Positions 23,934-39,219 are shown, counted from the stretch's first letter. The stretch: DNA of 64,000 nt from Onchocerca volvulus (GCA_000499405.2 HG738137.1:15401873-15465872), one strand, 5' to 3'. The notes: generated from the letters alone by a model not told the origin. Program-made: numbers and translations.

Positions 23934-26900
23934 TTAGAAATTGATCGTTTCTTGAGATGATACATTCATCAGAATATCAGTGTTGCTATTATTATTGATT
24001 GTTTGAGATATCAAATCCATGTTTAATTTTTCGATCATTGTTTCTGATTTGTCGTCAATTGCCGAACTTCTAATATTATTCGTATTAATCATTGTCGCAT
24101 AATTAGCATTTGATAAAGCTGCAATGAATGATAAATAAATTGCGAAAAGTTTCAAAAAAAAAAAAAATTTAATTATTGATTTTGAATGAATATTTTGAAA
24201 ATATTAATAAAAATTTACATTTCCTGAAACTTTATTTAAAAACTTCTTAAATCTTAAAAATATAAAACCAATCAAAACAAGCACCGAATGCGTTACAGGA
24301 CAAATTACGGCGTAAATTCGGACAAACAAAGTTGGTTAAAGAATTTTTATCAAGATTTTTTCAAGTCAAATCTCATATTTTGTTAATTAATCAATAATTT
24401 ACGAATGAATAATTAACTTGGCAAATAATTAACTTAGCATGTCATATTAGTCCTTTTCAAGTTGATACGGCCACATGATCGTGCGTGATATTTTTGAATT
24501 AATTTTTGATATGATAAATTGATATCTTATAAATAAATTTGAAATTGATATCTTATAAATAAATTTGAAAACTTTTTAGCATTTGTAATAGTATTTTCTA
24601 TATTGATTACATTACGCTTTTCCATTATTTTATATTTAAATTTACGATCATTTTAGAAATATTACAATTTTCTTATATTCAAGATTATTTGTCGCTAAAT
24701 TTATACAACTAATATTTCTCATAATAACTTAGCCCAATCTTTCATATAAAATTTTTCGATGCACTTATTTATTCCGATTAAGTAATTCTGATATTCTCCA
24801 TTAGAAAATTTATGATTATTTTAATTCAGTAATATTTTTTGAAGAATTGCAATCAATTTTTTTTGGTCAAATATGGAATGAAAAAAAAAAACAAAAAAAA
24901 ATTTATACAAGACGAAGGATGGTCATTGTTAAATTTTCTCCTGGCGCTTTCATCGATAAAATCAACTTTTTGCTCGATCAAATGAAGTTTCGCTTTTCGT
25001 GAAACTTTTGAATGCTTCTTTGAACATGATTGATTTAACTAAAATGAATTTTTTTTTTTTTTTTAAGAATCAAAATATTTGAAATTTTTCTTTTTTTTTA
25101 GCTTGTAAATTTGGCAAAAATTTGTAAAAAAAAAAAAATTTAAAAATAAAATTTTCTCAAGAAAAGAATTTTTGTTTTTATTTGAAAAAAAAAACATGAA
25201 AAATAATAATTAGAAATGTTAACTTGTCGATTCAGAAGACCATAAAGGATAAAATTTGATGCAGAATTAATATATGGTAATGCATGTACTCCATACATGA
25301 AATAAATGAATGATGAATTTGGCATTTGAAATTCTGGTGATGGAAATATTTCGAGATAGAGCAAATAAAGTACCGATATCCAATATGGTGTCCTAAAAAT
25401 TTATTAATATTAATTTAGTTTAAGAGTTATTTATAAAATTATTTCTGCAAAATTATTGGACAACAAAATAAGCTAATTATCAAATAAAGATTTTAATTTC
25501 AAATTTTCAGTACGTTTTTTCTTTCTTATTTTTTTTTTAATTGTTAAAGCGCTTTTCTTTTTTTTCTTTTTCTATTCTTAAATTTATCTCAAAAATGTTG
25601 ATGGCGTAATATTTTATAAAAATGATGCAAAAAAGAATTTAGTAAAATTAGGTTTGTAATTTACTACTTAATAAAAGTTCATTATTTCAAAAGAATTAAA
25701 TTTTGTAATTTGTCAATATTAGATTTTGAAAATTTTACGAAAACTTTAGAGATGAAAATTTAACGGTTGCTAGGATGGAATTAAATAACTACAAATTAGC
25801 ATATGAAAAAAGCGAAGCACTCTTATCGAGATAATCTTTTATAAATAAGCGGAAAAAGTTTTTCTTTTTTTTTTTAAAAAAATGAAACGAATAATAGACA
25901 TAAATTATTTTATGCATAAATTTTAATTAATCATTTCTTGCAATTTCATTTCGTGATATATTGTCTCGTGAAGAACCTATAATAATAATAATAATTTGGC
26001 GAATAATCAATACCGGAAAAAATTTCAAATATCTATATATTTATCAATAAATTAATTAATTATCAATAAATTAATTAACATGACAAACCAACAAACGAAA
26101 TGAAACAAGCATAAAAGAAGTGTATAAGTGGCAATCCTTATCACCGGTATCTTATCTTTTGTCCAAGATTTCCGAAAAAGAAAAGCTTGTACTCCTTTTC
26201 GTATCATTTGACTTTTTGCAAATAATGTTGACAGCATTCGAAAATAAAAAAATGCCATCAATAATAGTGGAATGAGATATGCCTAAATTAAAAGTTATAA
26301 ATTTTCTTTGCTGTTGAAATTTAATTAAAATCAAGAAAAGAAGAGTTTTCAAAAATATTGAATAAAAAGTTAAAATGAAGTTATAATTGAAAAAAATATA
26401 CATATAACAGCAGAATATATTTAATAAATATATAATTTAATAAATATGTAATCATCTTTACTGGTAATTAAAATAATTAAATACTATAACCACACTTATT
26501 TATATTTGATTTTCTTCTCCTTTTTTATTTCTAATAAAATTTAAGAATTGCTAATTTTTCATCAAATAATTTTGATTCCCTTGAAATAAGACGAGAATTT
26601 TTTCACGGAATAATAACTAATACGAATTATTATCGAATATTTGGAAAAGTTAGTAATAAAATAATTAAGAAATTTTATCTATCAGTGGTTATAATTATGA
26701 TATATGAATATGAAAATTTTCGCAAAACTTACGAAAAAGAAGCAAGTTAAACTGAATAATATGAATAGATTATTATCTAAATTATCAGCACATTTGAATA
26801 AATGTAATCGTATCATTTCATTTTTTTCAATGTTATAAGTTTCATGCAAAATTATTTCCTGCAAATTTTGATTTAATTTTTAATAAAATTAAACATTACA

Positions 26901-28871
26901 ATTTAGAAGAAACCATAGGAACAAAGATTGATTCCTTATTAATTTTACACAAATTTTGATCTCATATCTACGATATTTTATAATTTATTTATAAAATTCT
27001 TGCGAATTAAATGCATTTTACTTTTTTCTGTAATTTATCAAATTATCATTACATTGCTATTTCTTATTTATATTCATCATATTTTTATTTATTTTTTGTT
27101 ATTCAATTCACGATTTTGTATTATAAATGCTAGAAATTTCATTCATCATGTTATCTTTTGTAATTTATCGGATAGCCTTAATCCTTAAAAATTCTTAATT
27201 ATAACCAAACACTGCTAACACTCCCAAAAAAAAAAAAAAAATCAATATTTCAAAACCAAAAAAATTTGAAGATTTACTAATATGAAAACACCAACTCTTA
27301 CTATGATATAGAAGTAATTATGTTAAAATTACTTGTCCTAGTAATTTCTATCAATTATAGAAAAAAAAAATTAAATTAAATCAACTTTTGATTGAGCGAA
27401 AATCACGATAGGACAAAGCATAATACATGTTATGCAAAACATAACTGTTAGCATATAATAAGCTGTTTTCGTTTTTCGTAATTCAACCTGAAATAACGAA
27501 ATATTTTTCAACAATAATTTCCTACAAAATGATAATTTAATTTCTTATAGTAATTTCGTAATTTTTCGCAAATTTTTTCTTTTTTCGCAATTCCTCACAA
27601 AATTGCTATTGTATAGTCATCAATTTTTGAACGAAGTAACCAAAATTTAAAATTGCAGTCGTGAAAGAAATAAACGGAATTCACGTATTTGTAAGTTTAC
27701 GTCATTCAGTCGCAAGCTTCCTAATAAATTAGGAATTATATTGTTATTTAGCACTGATAGCAAAATTCAATATTATAATGTTCACCGTTTATTTAGTGCA
27801 ACTTTTTTTTAATTAGTAAGTTTAAAAATTTTTAAGCTTAAGGCAAATTCCTTATTTCCATATTTATTCAAATTAAAAAATTTTTTCTTAAACTTAAAGA
27901 TCAAAAATCCAAATTTCAAGAAAATTCAAGAAATAGGAAAAAAAAAGTTTGCACAAGAAAATTATACCTTTAATGGATGACAAACCCCGCAATATCGATC
28001 GATACTGAAGCAGACTAAAATGAATGTGCTAAAAATTTTTCCACTATGTTCAAGTAATCGAAATAATTTACAAATTGCTGTTCCAAACATCCAAAATCCC
28101 AAAATCTAGAAATATTAATTAATAAAATTTCAAATAACTATTGTCTTAAATAATTAAATTGGAAAATCAATAAATCGTTACTTGATCAATAATGGTCATC
28201 GGTAACGGTAACATACTTATAAAATCAATAATACTTAACGCACAAATATAGGTCAATGTAGTATTTCGTCGTGCTCTGCAAATGATCATTTTAGAGTAAA
28301 TAATTTTTACCGAATAAATTGATTAATCAAATTTGAAATTTAAAAAATTAGATAAAATATAGTTTAACAGAAACTATTTTACTAATTGCATCTTTGCAAA
28401 ATATATTTAATATTTAAAAATCGATAATCGATTTTTTGAGTAATTTATTTTTCAAAAACTATATTTTACCTGGGATCAATAGATCGAACATGATATACGA
28501 CAGCTAAGGTTGCAGCATTACCACAAGTACCAAGCATAAATAATAATGCATAAAATGATGCGATAGCCATTAAACCACCATTATTATGATTTGAATATGG
28601 TAAAATATATTTAATTTTAATCTAAAAATTTTTTTAAAACAAGTTTTTTTTCAACTTTTTAATTTTCAAATATCGTTAAACTTTAATATATTTTTTATTT
28701 AAAAAATTTTAATACTCTTTTTAATTTGTTAATTTTCGTATCAATGATTATTTATTCCATTTTATTTTCCTATAATTTTTAAATTTAAATTCCTAAAATT
28801 CACTTGTTAGTTTGAAAATGTAAGAAACAAACTTTGTCAAAATCAATTTCGTCAATTGTTTTGTTGTCCAT
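23934..28871 (-). CDS. Rhodopsin-like peptide GPCR, complete gene
   Basis: Predicted neuropeptide-type G protein-coupled receptor of the plasma membrane. Ten exons: 28833-28871, 28470-28621, 28182-28275, 27968-28105, 27386-27487, 26733-26858, 26089-26282, 25224-25392, about 24285-24336, 23934-24118; 416 residues. The start exon reads MDNKTIDEIDFDK (NKT is a possible glycosylation site) and ends at GTTTGT in phase 0. Family hallmarks: GTCGNAATLAVV in TM1 (Asn48), ALSIIDF in TM2 (Asp81), Cys107 and Cys198 for the TM3-ECL2 disulfide, IDRYC (131-134) in the DRY position, CWTP (281-284) in TM6, and NSASNFILY in TM7. In that last motif the proline of NPxxY is phenylalanine. The tail has NFVCPNLRRNLSC, like helix 8 with cysteines that could be palmitoylated, then a Ser/Thr/Asn-rich end. 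The exon at 24285-24336 lacks an AG acceptor, so the tail join is uncertain; otherwise the TM7 exon could read on to a stop at 25140. It resembles somatostatin/galanin-type receptors; the ligand is unknown. Confidence 0.85.
24516..24567. repeat. Exact 26-bp tandem duplication
   Basis: The unit AAATTGATATCTTATAAATA plus six further bases occurs twice head to tail (24516-24541, 24542-24567) with no mismatch. It lies between the TM7 exon and the tail exons of the GPCR. Confidence 0.95.
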
Positions 28872-30824
28872 GAAGAAAATAATTCGAGCTATTTATTGTT
28901 TAAATCATCAATAAAATAATGTATATTTATATACAGAAATTTTACAGTAATAAATCATAAATCTAGTTGCAATTACATGATTCTTTGCTGAAATTCAATT
29001 TTAATTTTATTTTTTCATTTTTTTTATTTTTTTTGCTAGAAAAGAGTAAAATAATAGGACATAATTTTCAAATTTTCAATTTTTCCACAATTTTATTTCA
29101 ATATTTAGTACTTTATCATTCATCTTTTCTTTATGATATGACACTTTGAAGCATAAATTTAAGCACTGCAAAAATTTTTGTTTTTCCAAGAAATAAAAAT
29201 TCATTGAATTATTGTATGTACACTTTTACTTGTATAAAATTTGAAACTCAAATAATAAATCTGAAATAAAATTGTAGTATCAGATGACATACGAATTTTT
29301 CGCAATTTTTCATTTGCTTAGTATTAGATATTGAGGAGTAAAACGATTAGAAATACTACTAAGTACAAAAATATAAAAAATTTTGACGAATTGCTGTGTT
29401 TAAAAAAAAAAAAAAAGAAAATAACAATTTTTTTTGGAAAAAAAAAATAGTAAAATATTTCATTCAAGAAGTAAAAAATAATTTTCAAACAATAATATGT
29501 CAAGAATAATTTCGTAATTTTATTTTACGATATATTTTATTATTAAAATTAAATTCAATACTATTGTATACTTAATTAAACACATGTTAGTATAATCATT
29601 CCATATTATTTATTTATTTATTTTTGAAATAGTTAAAATTCTCATTAAACAACGATGTACGAAAAAAGAAAAATTATTCTAAAAACTTTTTTAATTCATA
29701 AAAATTTAAGCTATTCAAATATTAATTTATTTGTAATTTTAAAGATATTTAAATTATACGATGAAATATTTAAAAAAAAATTGCTTCGTGGAAAAATTTT
29801 AGAAAGCCGCAATAAGGAGTAAAAAAAAAAAAAAAAAAGAAGCTTTTTTTTTTGTTTTTTCCGAAAGGAATAGTTTTTTTTTTCTTGATTGAAATTTTAT
29901 CTATCAGTTGATGGAAATCTACTTTCTACTTCCATTATTCGTTAGTTAAAATGGCTTCAGCTTTTTTTTTTTTTTTTTTTGCATTTAATTAAACTAACGA
30001 AAGTAAAAATAGCCTTATATTTTCATGTCAATAACTTTGTGAAAAAAATGAATTAAAAATGAGGGAATGATAAAATAAGGCAAAGCCTAGGATTTGTATA
30101 ATTATTTGCCGTCTTCTTCTTAAATTCGACTAAATTTTAATTTGAAATTTCAATTTTTTCTTTTTTTTTTTTTGTTTTAATATTAGAATTTGAAAAATAA
30201 TTAGAATATTTTTGGAAAATCACGATTTATATTCCAAGAAAAAATATCATGCATTTTTATTGGAATAATTAATTGCATTTATTGTTACTCGCATTAGAAG
30301 ATAACCGTCTTTCAATTCAATTCATAATAAACAATCAGAAATTCTTTAAATCAAGAATTCAAATTAAAAAATATAATATTAAAAAAAGACCATTACGAAG
30401 TAACAAGAAAAAAGCGTAAGATCAAATCTAAATAATTAAAATTTCCAATCTGAATGTTTACGAAAACGAGTAAATTATTAATTTCTGAAAGTGGAGGATT
30501 TTTCACTCTTGAAAATTCAAGAAAACAAAAAAAAAAAACGATAGAAAAATGATATATTCGAAGAAATAAAAAGGATAAAGATTTATACAAAAGTTTTCAA
30601 AAATTTTCAAATAAAATAAGAACAAATCAAAAACTATTGAAATTAGTTCTTGCTATGCAAAATTTTGCTTTTAAAATGTATTTTATCAGTATTATTTACT
30701 TTCGAATAAAATTCATAGCATAAAATCGCAAAAAATTTTCTCTTCAATTAACAGCAATAGTTTAATGATGGAATTCTATTCTTTCAAAAAAAAAAAAAAA
30801 AAATTTTTTTTTTTTTTTTTTTTG

Positions 30825-31017
30825 ATAAAATTTCCGATTTATGAGTATATTTTAAGTTTAGATTTTTTATATTTAAAAAACGACAACATTATATTTTAAA
30901 TATCGATTTTTTAAAATTTAAAATAAAATTTCCGATTTATGAGTATATTTTAACTTGAGATTTTTTACATTTAAAAAATTGATAAAATTATATTTTTAAT
31001 ATCGATTTTAGTATACT
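30825..31017. repeat. Diverged tandem repeat, about 98-bp unit
   Basis: The segment beginning ATAAAATTTCCGATTTATGA at 30825 is repeated at 30923. The copies share GAGTATATTTTAA, AGATTTTTTA and TATCGATTTT with scattered substitutions. Confidence 0.85.
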
Positions 31018-34000
31018 TTTATTTTTTTGATATCGAATTCAGTATATTTTCTCATAGCACCATAAAATATCGATTTAGGTTCTGCTTAGCTATTAATCCA
31101 TAATTTTGATTTTATTGATAATTCGCTATCATTTTCTAACATCAATTTAACAAATTCATTATCAGTTTTTATCAATGAATTTGAGCATTTTATAAGAAAT
31201 TGAAATCAAAGATTTTTCGGAAAAATCACTTTTAAAAATTACTTTCATGTCTTGATCATTTATTTTTTATTTTTTATTTTTTTGATGATTCTTTTTATCT
31301 CGCATTACATTTGAAATTTGAATGATAATTTACGATGACAATGGTAAATTTAAACGAATTTCCAATATTTAACCAAATAAGGCAATAAAGCGAGCATCAA
31401 CTTGCTGATTAACTCAAATTTTCAAAAATTTCAGCTGTATCAAATAATCAATGTTAAAAACCAAATGATAAAACATATGATCAGGAAAAAAAAAGAGAAA
31501 AGTTATGAAAATTTGCGAAAATTATGATAAAATAGAAATAAATTCAAGCGTAGTTATCAAATATTTAAACTCTTTTACATTTACTGAATTTGATTGACAA
31601 TATTTGAATTTGGTGAAAAATTAATAATGAAATTTCCTGATAACTTTAGGACAGTTTAAAGGATTGAAAAAAAATTTGCCTTTCTTATATTTATTCATTT
31701 TTATTTGTCAATCAATAAATGCATCCATATAATTTCAATTTATTTGAAAATTTTTTTTCCTTTTTTTTTATGATTAATCAGTAATTCGCTAACCTAAATT
31801 TTAGCCAATAGTATTGCTTTAAATATTTTCGTATTTTTTCTTTTTTTTTTGCGAATTAATGATTAATGATAAATAAATTCGGTAATTTCACTAAACTTTA
31901 GATAAAATAGATAAATCTGATGGCTTTGCTAGAACATGGATAAAATAAATTAATAGACTTTTTTACAAATTATAAATTCTATAATTTCCGTAATTTTAAG
32001 AAGAAAAAAATAAACTGACGAATAAATTACTTATTTATTTGCGATTCTTTTCACAGATCATTAATTCCATAGATTTTAATAATGTATATAATTTTAAGAA
32101 GGCAAAATCGTTTATTGATTTAAAGCTTTTCTCTTTTTAGTACTTTTAATATTAAGAAAGAAAAACAAAATTTATAAACAATGAATAATTTTTTTTATTT
32201 CCAACTTTTGATGCTTCAAAATGGTATTTGATTATTTCATTGTTCATTCAAGTAAAATACTCATTTTAAAGTTGTAAGCTGAATTTTTTTTGCAAACTTA
32301 AAGATTTGAGAGAAGTCATTTGACAAGTTTTGCAACGACAGATAGCAAATAATAACTTTTAATTTAGCGAATACACACTACTTGGCTTTAAATCAATATA
32401 TATTTACTAATATCAATTTCAATTTGATAAAATTTCCGAATGAATAAGTTTTAGATTGAAATAAACATTTTACTAAATATAATGATTTTAATGACTATGA
32501 TCAAGGTAAAATGTAATCTTTTTTTGAAATTTTTAAAAATAAAAATAAGAAAATTATATCAATTGGACAATCATTGATCCTAAAAACATATTTAACAATA
32601 AAATGGAATAATATGATTTCATCAAAATGATTAATAAAAAATTTTATTATTTGAAGATGATTAAATTCAATATTAATCATAAATGATAAAATTTCTTACA
32701 AATAATTAAATATTACTGTTCATCAATAAATTCTCCTAAAAATTCTTGTAATCTCAACAAATAAATATAATTGATAAAATGATTATCATTATCAGTAATC
32801 ATATGTATACTACTATAAGCTTATGCTGACATATCAGAATATAAACATAATTTGATTAGACAAAATTAAAAATAGCATTAAATATTCTGATTGAGTAATC
32901 ATTGATGAATTTTTGCATTATTATTAGATCAAATGAAAAAAAAAAAAATTTACGCTCTTTTTCGAAAAACAATTTATCAAATTTGTTTTAATTTCAAATT
33001 TCAATACTATTCTTCTACGAATATCGTTATAAAAAGCAACTCGAAAAATTTTGACAAAAATTTGCAACTATTTAAAAATGTGCTTTTTCCAAAATTCAAG
33101 AATGCAAATCTGCATAATTAAAAAAAAAAAAGAAAAAAGAAGAAAAACTTGAAAACCTGAGAATCAAATCTGCTCACTTAGTAGCAAAATCTGGATTGTT
33201 TAGGAAGCAAAAAAACTTATCGGTAATTTTATTCCATCTAAGTAATGATAAGAAAGGTATGAAAAAATAAAAACAAGTGATAACAAAGAATGATAAAATT
33301 TATTTTAAAATCCTACACCTTATTTCAATTTAAAAATTCCACAAAAAAATTCCAACCCAAAACTTCGGAGCTGTTTATCAATTCTGGGGATAATCATTTA
33401 TCGCAATTTTTTTTTTTTTTTTTCAGAATAGTAGCAGTTTTTTCTTTTTTTTTGTCTTTTTTCCATTAAAACTTTTGTGTTTTTTGTTTATTTATTCTTT
33501 TCGCGTTTGCTTATTTGAAATAGATCTCTTTAAGTTTTGAAATTTTAAACTAAACAATAAGATGATTCTCATAAACTTATACTTTAGTCTAAAATATAAA
33601 TTAGATTAAATCATCATAACGCTAATATTTTTCTATTATAAGAATGAAAAAAATTTTTTTTAAAAATTAAAAAACAGAAATTAAAAAAAAAAAAATGGCA
33701 TATGGAGAAATATATATGGTTTCCCTTCAGAACGTAAAACAAATATAAAGAGATTTATCGGAATTCAAATGTTTTAAACCATGAAAAATTTTTTTCAAAT
33801 TCTTTTTTTCTTCAAAAATTTCCATCCATAATATTTTATTTTCAAAAAATCCCATGACAATAGTTTGAAATTGAAAAATACATGCAATAGTTAAGCGTTG
33901 GTGAATTGGATTTTTTTTTAGGATTATTAATAATTATTAATTAAAACTATTGATTTAATTATTAATTAAAACTGTTGATTTTTTTTTCGGATTTATCAAA

Positions 34001-37000
34001 TTTCTTATCGCCTTTTTTCTCTCTCTCTCTCTCCCCTTCGCTCAAGAATTTCAGCAACACTAATACCGTATACTGCAAGATTGATCATATCGGTTACCGT
34101 ACTTTTACATTTCTGTTTTTTCCCATCATTGTCTTGAAAAAAAAAAAAACTATTTTACAAATATCTTTCAAAAACTGGCCAAAAATATTTAAATTACATT
34201 GCATATGCGTAAAATCAATATCATCATGAATTAATTAAAATAAAATTTTTAACTAATTAAATCAGTTCAGATTAATTAAAACAAAATTTTTGTTAATTTT
34301 GCGGCATTAATAATGCTATGAAAATTTTATCAAAATTTAAAACTATTAAATTTTAAATAAAAATAATACTACGAATAAATTATGTAAAAACATACTGTTA
34401 TTGATTATTGAACAATTATAGCAAAATATTTCCAAGAAAATGTCATAATATTTTTCAAGCAAATATTCCAAACAAACAAACAATACTTCTATTTTTATCC
34501 CGAACAAAATATTCTCAAAATATTTATCAAAGATCAATTGATAACATTTTTTTAAAAATTCGAAAATTTTAATAAAAAATTAATGTCTAAATTGTTTTGA
34601 TGATTATCAATTAATACTTGAATGGCAAAATTTAATGTATATCACAAAATAATATAAATGAAATTGTTGTTTAATAAATTTGACAATGCTAATAATTTCT
34701 AGAAAATAATTCTCGCTTCGTATTTTTACTTATAAACATGAAGATTTAAATTCGATGACAGTGTTGTATAAATTGGAGCGGTTTATAAATATTAATAATA
34801 AAAATTTTTGAATTCGAAAAAATTCATTTCAAGCTAATCAATAGAAAAAATTTCACTTTTATGTTTAATATAAATTTTAATTTTCGATAAAATTATAAAC
34901 CGATAAAAAATTTTTCGAATTAAAGTCACAAAAATTCTTTCTTTTTTCTATTTTGCTTTCTCATATATTTTATTGAAAATATCTGAATATATAAAAAAAA
35001 AAACTGAAAATGAATTGAAATGAAAAAGATTTGCTAAAAATGTTCTTTATTTTTTTTTTCAATTTTAAATACATTCACACATGAATTAAGCCAGAGAATA
35101 CATGTTTTAAATAATAAATTTAAATAATTTCGAGAAAAAATGATGAAGAGATTCGTTATTTTACTCAGAAAAAAAAAAAAAAAGGAAGAGAAGAGAAAAA
35201 ACAATTTTTTTTTTTTCGAATTCAAACTATAATAGCGTGAGGAACATTTATGTCATGAATTCAATCATAGTTTTTTTTTTTTTTGAAGCTTAAATCAATA
35301 ATTTGCAAAATTTAAAAAATTATTTTGGATGCTAAATTTTTTAAAAAATATTTGAAATAAAAATTTCTATAACAATCGAGATATATCTTGAAATGAATAA
35401 AAATTAACTTTCTATTCAAGATTTAATCTTTTCGTTTTGCATGAAAAGATTGAAATTAGTGTTGCATAAAAATTACGATTACAATAAGCATTGCGCATTG
35501 ATTGTATTTTTAAAATTTAAAATTTTCTTAAATCAAAAAAATAAGTTTTTATTTATTTAGATACTTAAATAACTATCATCAATTTTGTGTTAAAATTATC
35601 AAAATATTTCTTATTCAAACTTTTTTTTTTTCATTAATTCTCTTTTTTTTTTTGTTTGCTAAACTATTCAATCAAAGAAAATCGTAATATTGTTTAGCAT
35701 CAATCCAATGGATAAGAATAAATTTAATTGTAAATAATTTAAATAATTAATAATATTGTAAATAAATTTTCAAAATAAATCTAAAAAAAAAGGTTTCAAG
35801 TATTTGTATTTAATTATTGCAAATGGCAGAAATATTTGCTTACTAGTTGTTGTGGCAGCATAATTTTATTTGTTTCGAATATAAATTATAATTAATTAAA
35901 TATAATAGATTTTATATACTCATTTTTTTTTTTTTGCTTAGGAGAAATGAAAAATGAAGGAAAAGTGAGAGAAAAAGGAAAGATTTATTAATTTAATTGA
36001 AATGATAGTAATCAAAAAAATATTCAAGAATTTACGAGAAACTGTTAAATTTAGTACTTAACCTATTTAAATTAAAATTTTGTTTCGCAAGTAAAAACAT
36101 GTGTGAATTTTTTGCGAAATATTTTTTCTTTTTCAATTTATTTTTTTTAAATTCAAATTCAACCAAATTTTTCGGCGATATTAATAAAATATCGAATAGA
36201 ATAAATAAATTGTTTTTAAATATACTCAGAATGCAACCTTTTATCCATTAACTAAATTATGGTAATTTAAGTCTCTCCGCTAACAATATTTCATCTTTTT
36301 AATTTGTTCCTAACCTTTTGCAATCAAATAATGGTAATTAGGTGATAATAATTATAGTAATTTGATCTTGCTGTTCGATAATGCTACTGTAATTATCACT
36401 ACTTAAATTCCGAAAAAGAAAAAACTTTGAATTAAAGTAAAAGTTTTGACTTATAAAAAAAAAAAAAAAATCGCCCCAATTAAAAATATCTATAAGATAT
36501 TTAAAAAATTCTCGCAAAATATTTCTTTATTTCTTTGCAAATTTGCAAGAATAAAAATACTGAGTAATTTACTATTCAATTTTCTGTGTAATAAAAATTA
36601 ATTGTAGAAAAAATTTCTGACTTTCATAATATTTTTCCTCAATTTATATTTTTGAAATGATTAATTTAATTCAATTCATTTTATTCATATTAAAAAAATG
36701 GTAGAATTTTTTGAAATTATTTACACAAACTTATATCAATTAGTTTCCTTCATTTTTTGTTTATTTTGATCTTTTATAAACATATAAAATAAGATTTCAT
36801 AATATTTTCAAAAATGCCTTTATCAAAAGAAAAACTAAACAATTTTGAAAAAGCAAATATTAACAATTATAAATTAAAACAAAAAGGGAAAAAGAATCAT
36901 TTGCGACATCTTTTCATCGATAAATGTCATTTCTCCTGTTGAAATAACAAAAAAATTTTCATCCGGTGCTATATTATCATTGTATAAATAAACGTTTTTC

Positions 37001-38975
37001 AATAATTTATCTCTTTTTTATTTCGTTTGGTTTTTTGAAAAATTGAAAATTTTCGCTTTTTTTTTTTTCTGTTTAAGTCATTTTGATTTGGATTTTTTTT
37101 AGGGGGACTTTTAATTTGACACTTGTCATAATTTCAAGTTCCTTTTTTTTTTTTGATGTTCATAAAGATATGACGAAAAAATAGTTTAGAAAAATCGCGT
37201 TAAAAACATTAAAAAAATATTGAACATTTTGCTCTTATAATATTAAAAGAAAATTATTTCAAAGTCGATAGCAAATTATGAATTACTACTTTATAAAAAA
37301 TGTTATTTAATCTAAAATTGATCGATCCTCGAAATATATTTGGATATTTTTTCTTGATCTAAGTATCTATTTTTAAAGTATTTTATTTATCGTAGTTTAG
37401 AAAAAAGGAACTTTACAAGCTTTCTAATGATGGAAATAAAGTATACCATCCAAGAAATAAAAGCAATGTGAAATAAAGTTAACAATTCGGTGAAAAATTC
37501 CATTTTTCATTAATTAAATCGCAGTCCAAGAAGGTTTTATCTCTTAAAATTAGAAAAAAAAATTTTCTTGACAAGAAGAAGCTTTTCACTAGGTAAAATG
37601 TTGAGGAATAAAATAAATTTCAATGAAATGTTTAGATTGGTGGTAGATTGCACAAAAAAACAAAAAAAAAAAAGAAATCTGGAGAATTAAACTAATAAAA
37701 AGTTGTAGTAATTTGAATATATTTGAAGTAGTGAATTCTGCATTGATTTTTTTCTTCGAAAATAAATGAGCTACTAAATTAAATTAAATAAACCGGATCT
37801 TTTGGTCCAATTGAACAGATTTATTGCATTCAAGGACTATTTTTGTCCTAAAACTTTAAGCCATCCCAATTTGATCTAATCAGTTAGGCTTTTATCGAAA
37901 AGCTGAGAAAGAAAATAAGCGTATTTTATGAATTTTCGATAAACTTAACTCAAAATAAATTAATATAAAGGAACAGCAGACAAACAGATAAAAATTCAAG
38001 AAAACGAAAAAAGTTTTCAGTTTTGTCTAAAATGATTTCAGCAAGTTGAAATTTATAATTCTTCCACATATCTTGCTGCTTTGCAACTCATCAATGATCT
38101 TATCTCCAAAAAAACCTAAAGAGACACAAACTTTTCACTGTTGTTGTCAGAAAATATTGAAAAATGTTTTGAGATCGAAATTTTAAAATATGTGAAAAAT
38201 TTTCGTCTTTTTATTGTTAAATCCAATCCTTAACTGAAAAATGTTTTGAGAATGAAATTTTAAAATGTAAAAAAAATTTTTCATTTTTTCATTTTTAAAT
38301 TCAATTCTAACTTTTTTAAGCAAATTCGTTTGAAATCGATTTTTTGATTGCTTTTTTTCATAAAATCTTTTTTCAGTATTCTCATATATAAGTGTTTCAG
38401 AATATTCATGCTATTTTCTTAAAGCACATAGTACAATGTTTACTTCATCAAGTGATAAATAAAAATTGCATTTTTTATATGGAAAAATAGTTTTTTTGCA
38501 ACAAAAAAAAGATAACAAAAAAGTGGGCAAACAAGAAAATGATAATGATTATTATTCGGATTGATAATGATCTAATCTTCTGATTGAATCTTATTTTTGC
38601 TTTTATAAGGCATAAAATAGTAATTTAATTATACGTTTTTGACTATATCCAAAAATTTACAATCTTTTGTTTTTGGTTTACTCAAATTTTAATAATATTT
38701 GACTTTAGTGATCATATCATTAACCAATTATTGATAATATAATTAGAGATAAATACATCTATTTATTCCCTTTTTTTTTTTCTTAAATGAATCCTGTATG
38801 ACATTCTTATTAGTATTGATCAATTAGACATCATAAAATCATACATAGATAAAAAATTTTTTCTGATAATATTGACTGATAAAGGTCACAGAGAGAATTT
38901 GTCACGTATATTCCGAAATTTATCAGTTGAGAAAATTTATAATTTTCATTAAATAACATCTGCCATAAATCAATT

Positions 38976-38977
<2 letters not shown>

Positions 38978-39027
<50 letters not shown>
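38978..39027. repeat. Run of 50 T
   Basis: An uninterrupted tract of 50 T. Tracts of this size often mark collapsed or error-prone assembly. No target-site duplication or adjoining retrotransposed sequence was noticed. Confidence 0.95.
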
Positions 39028-39028
<1 letters not shown>

Positions 39029-39216
39029 TCTATGATATCTAATTAGCCAACATTAATTAAAATTTCAGAAATTGAATGCAGAAATTATTTGAAATGGAAA
39101 TAAATAAAAACATTTGAGAAAAATATATGTATTATAGATAAGTATATTAGAGAACCATATTAATAATAATAGCATTATTAGGTGAGAAGTTAAAGTAATT
39201 AGAATGTGTCTTAGTA

Positions 39217-39219
<3 letters not shown>

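Noticed and set aside
25140..25223. Read-through end of the receptor TM7 exon
   Set aside because: Not included in the preferred model because the GTTAAC donor at 25222-25223 joins in phase to a more receptor-like tail; kept as an alternative in the gene entry.
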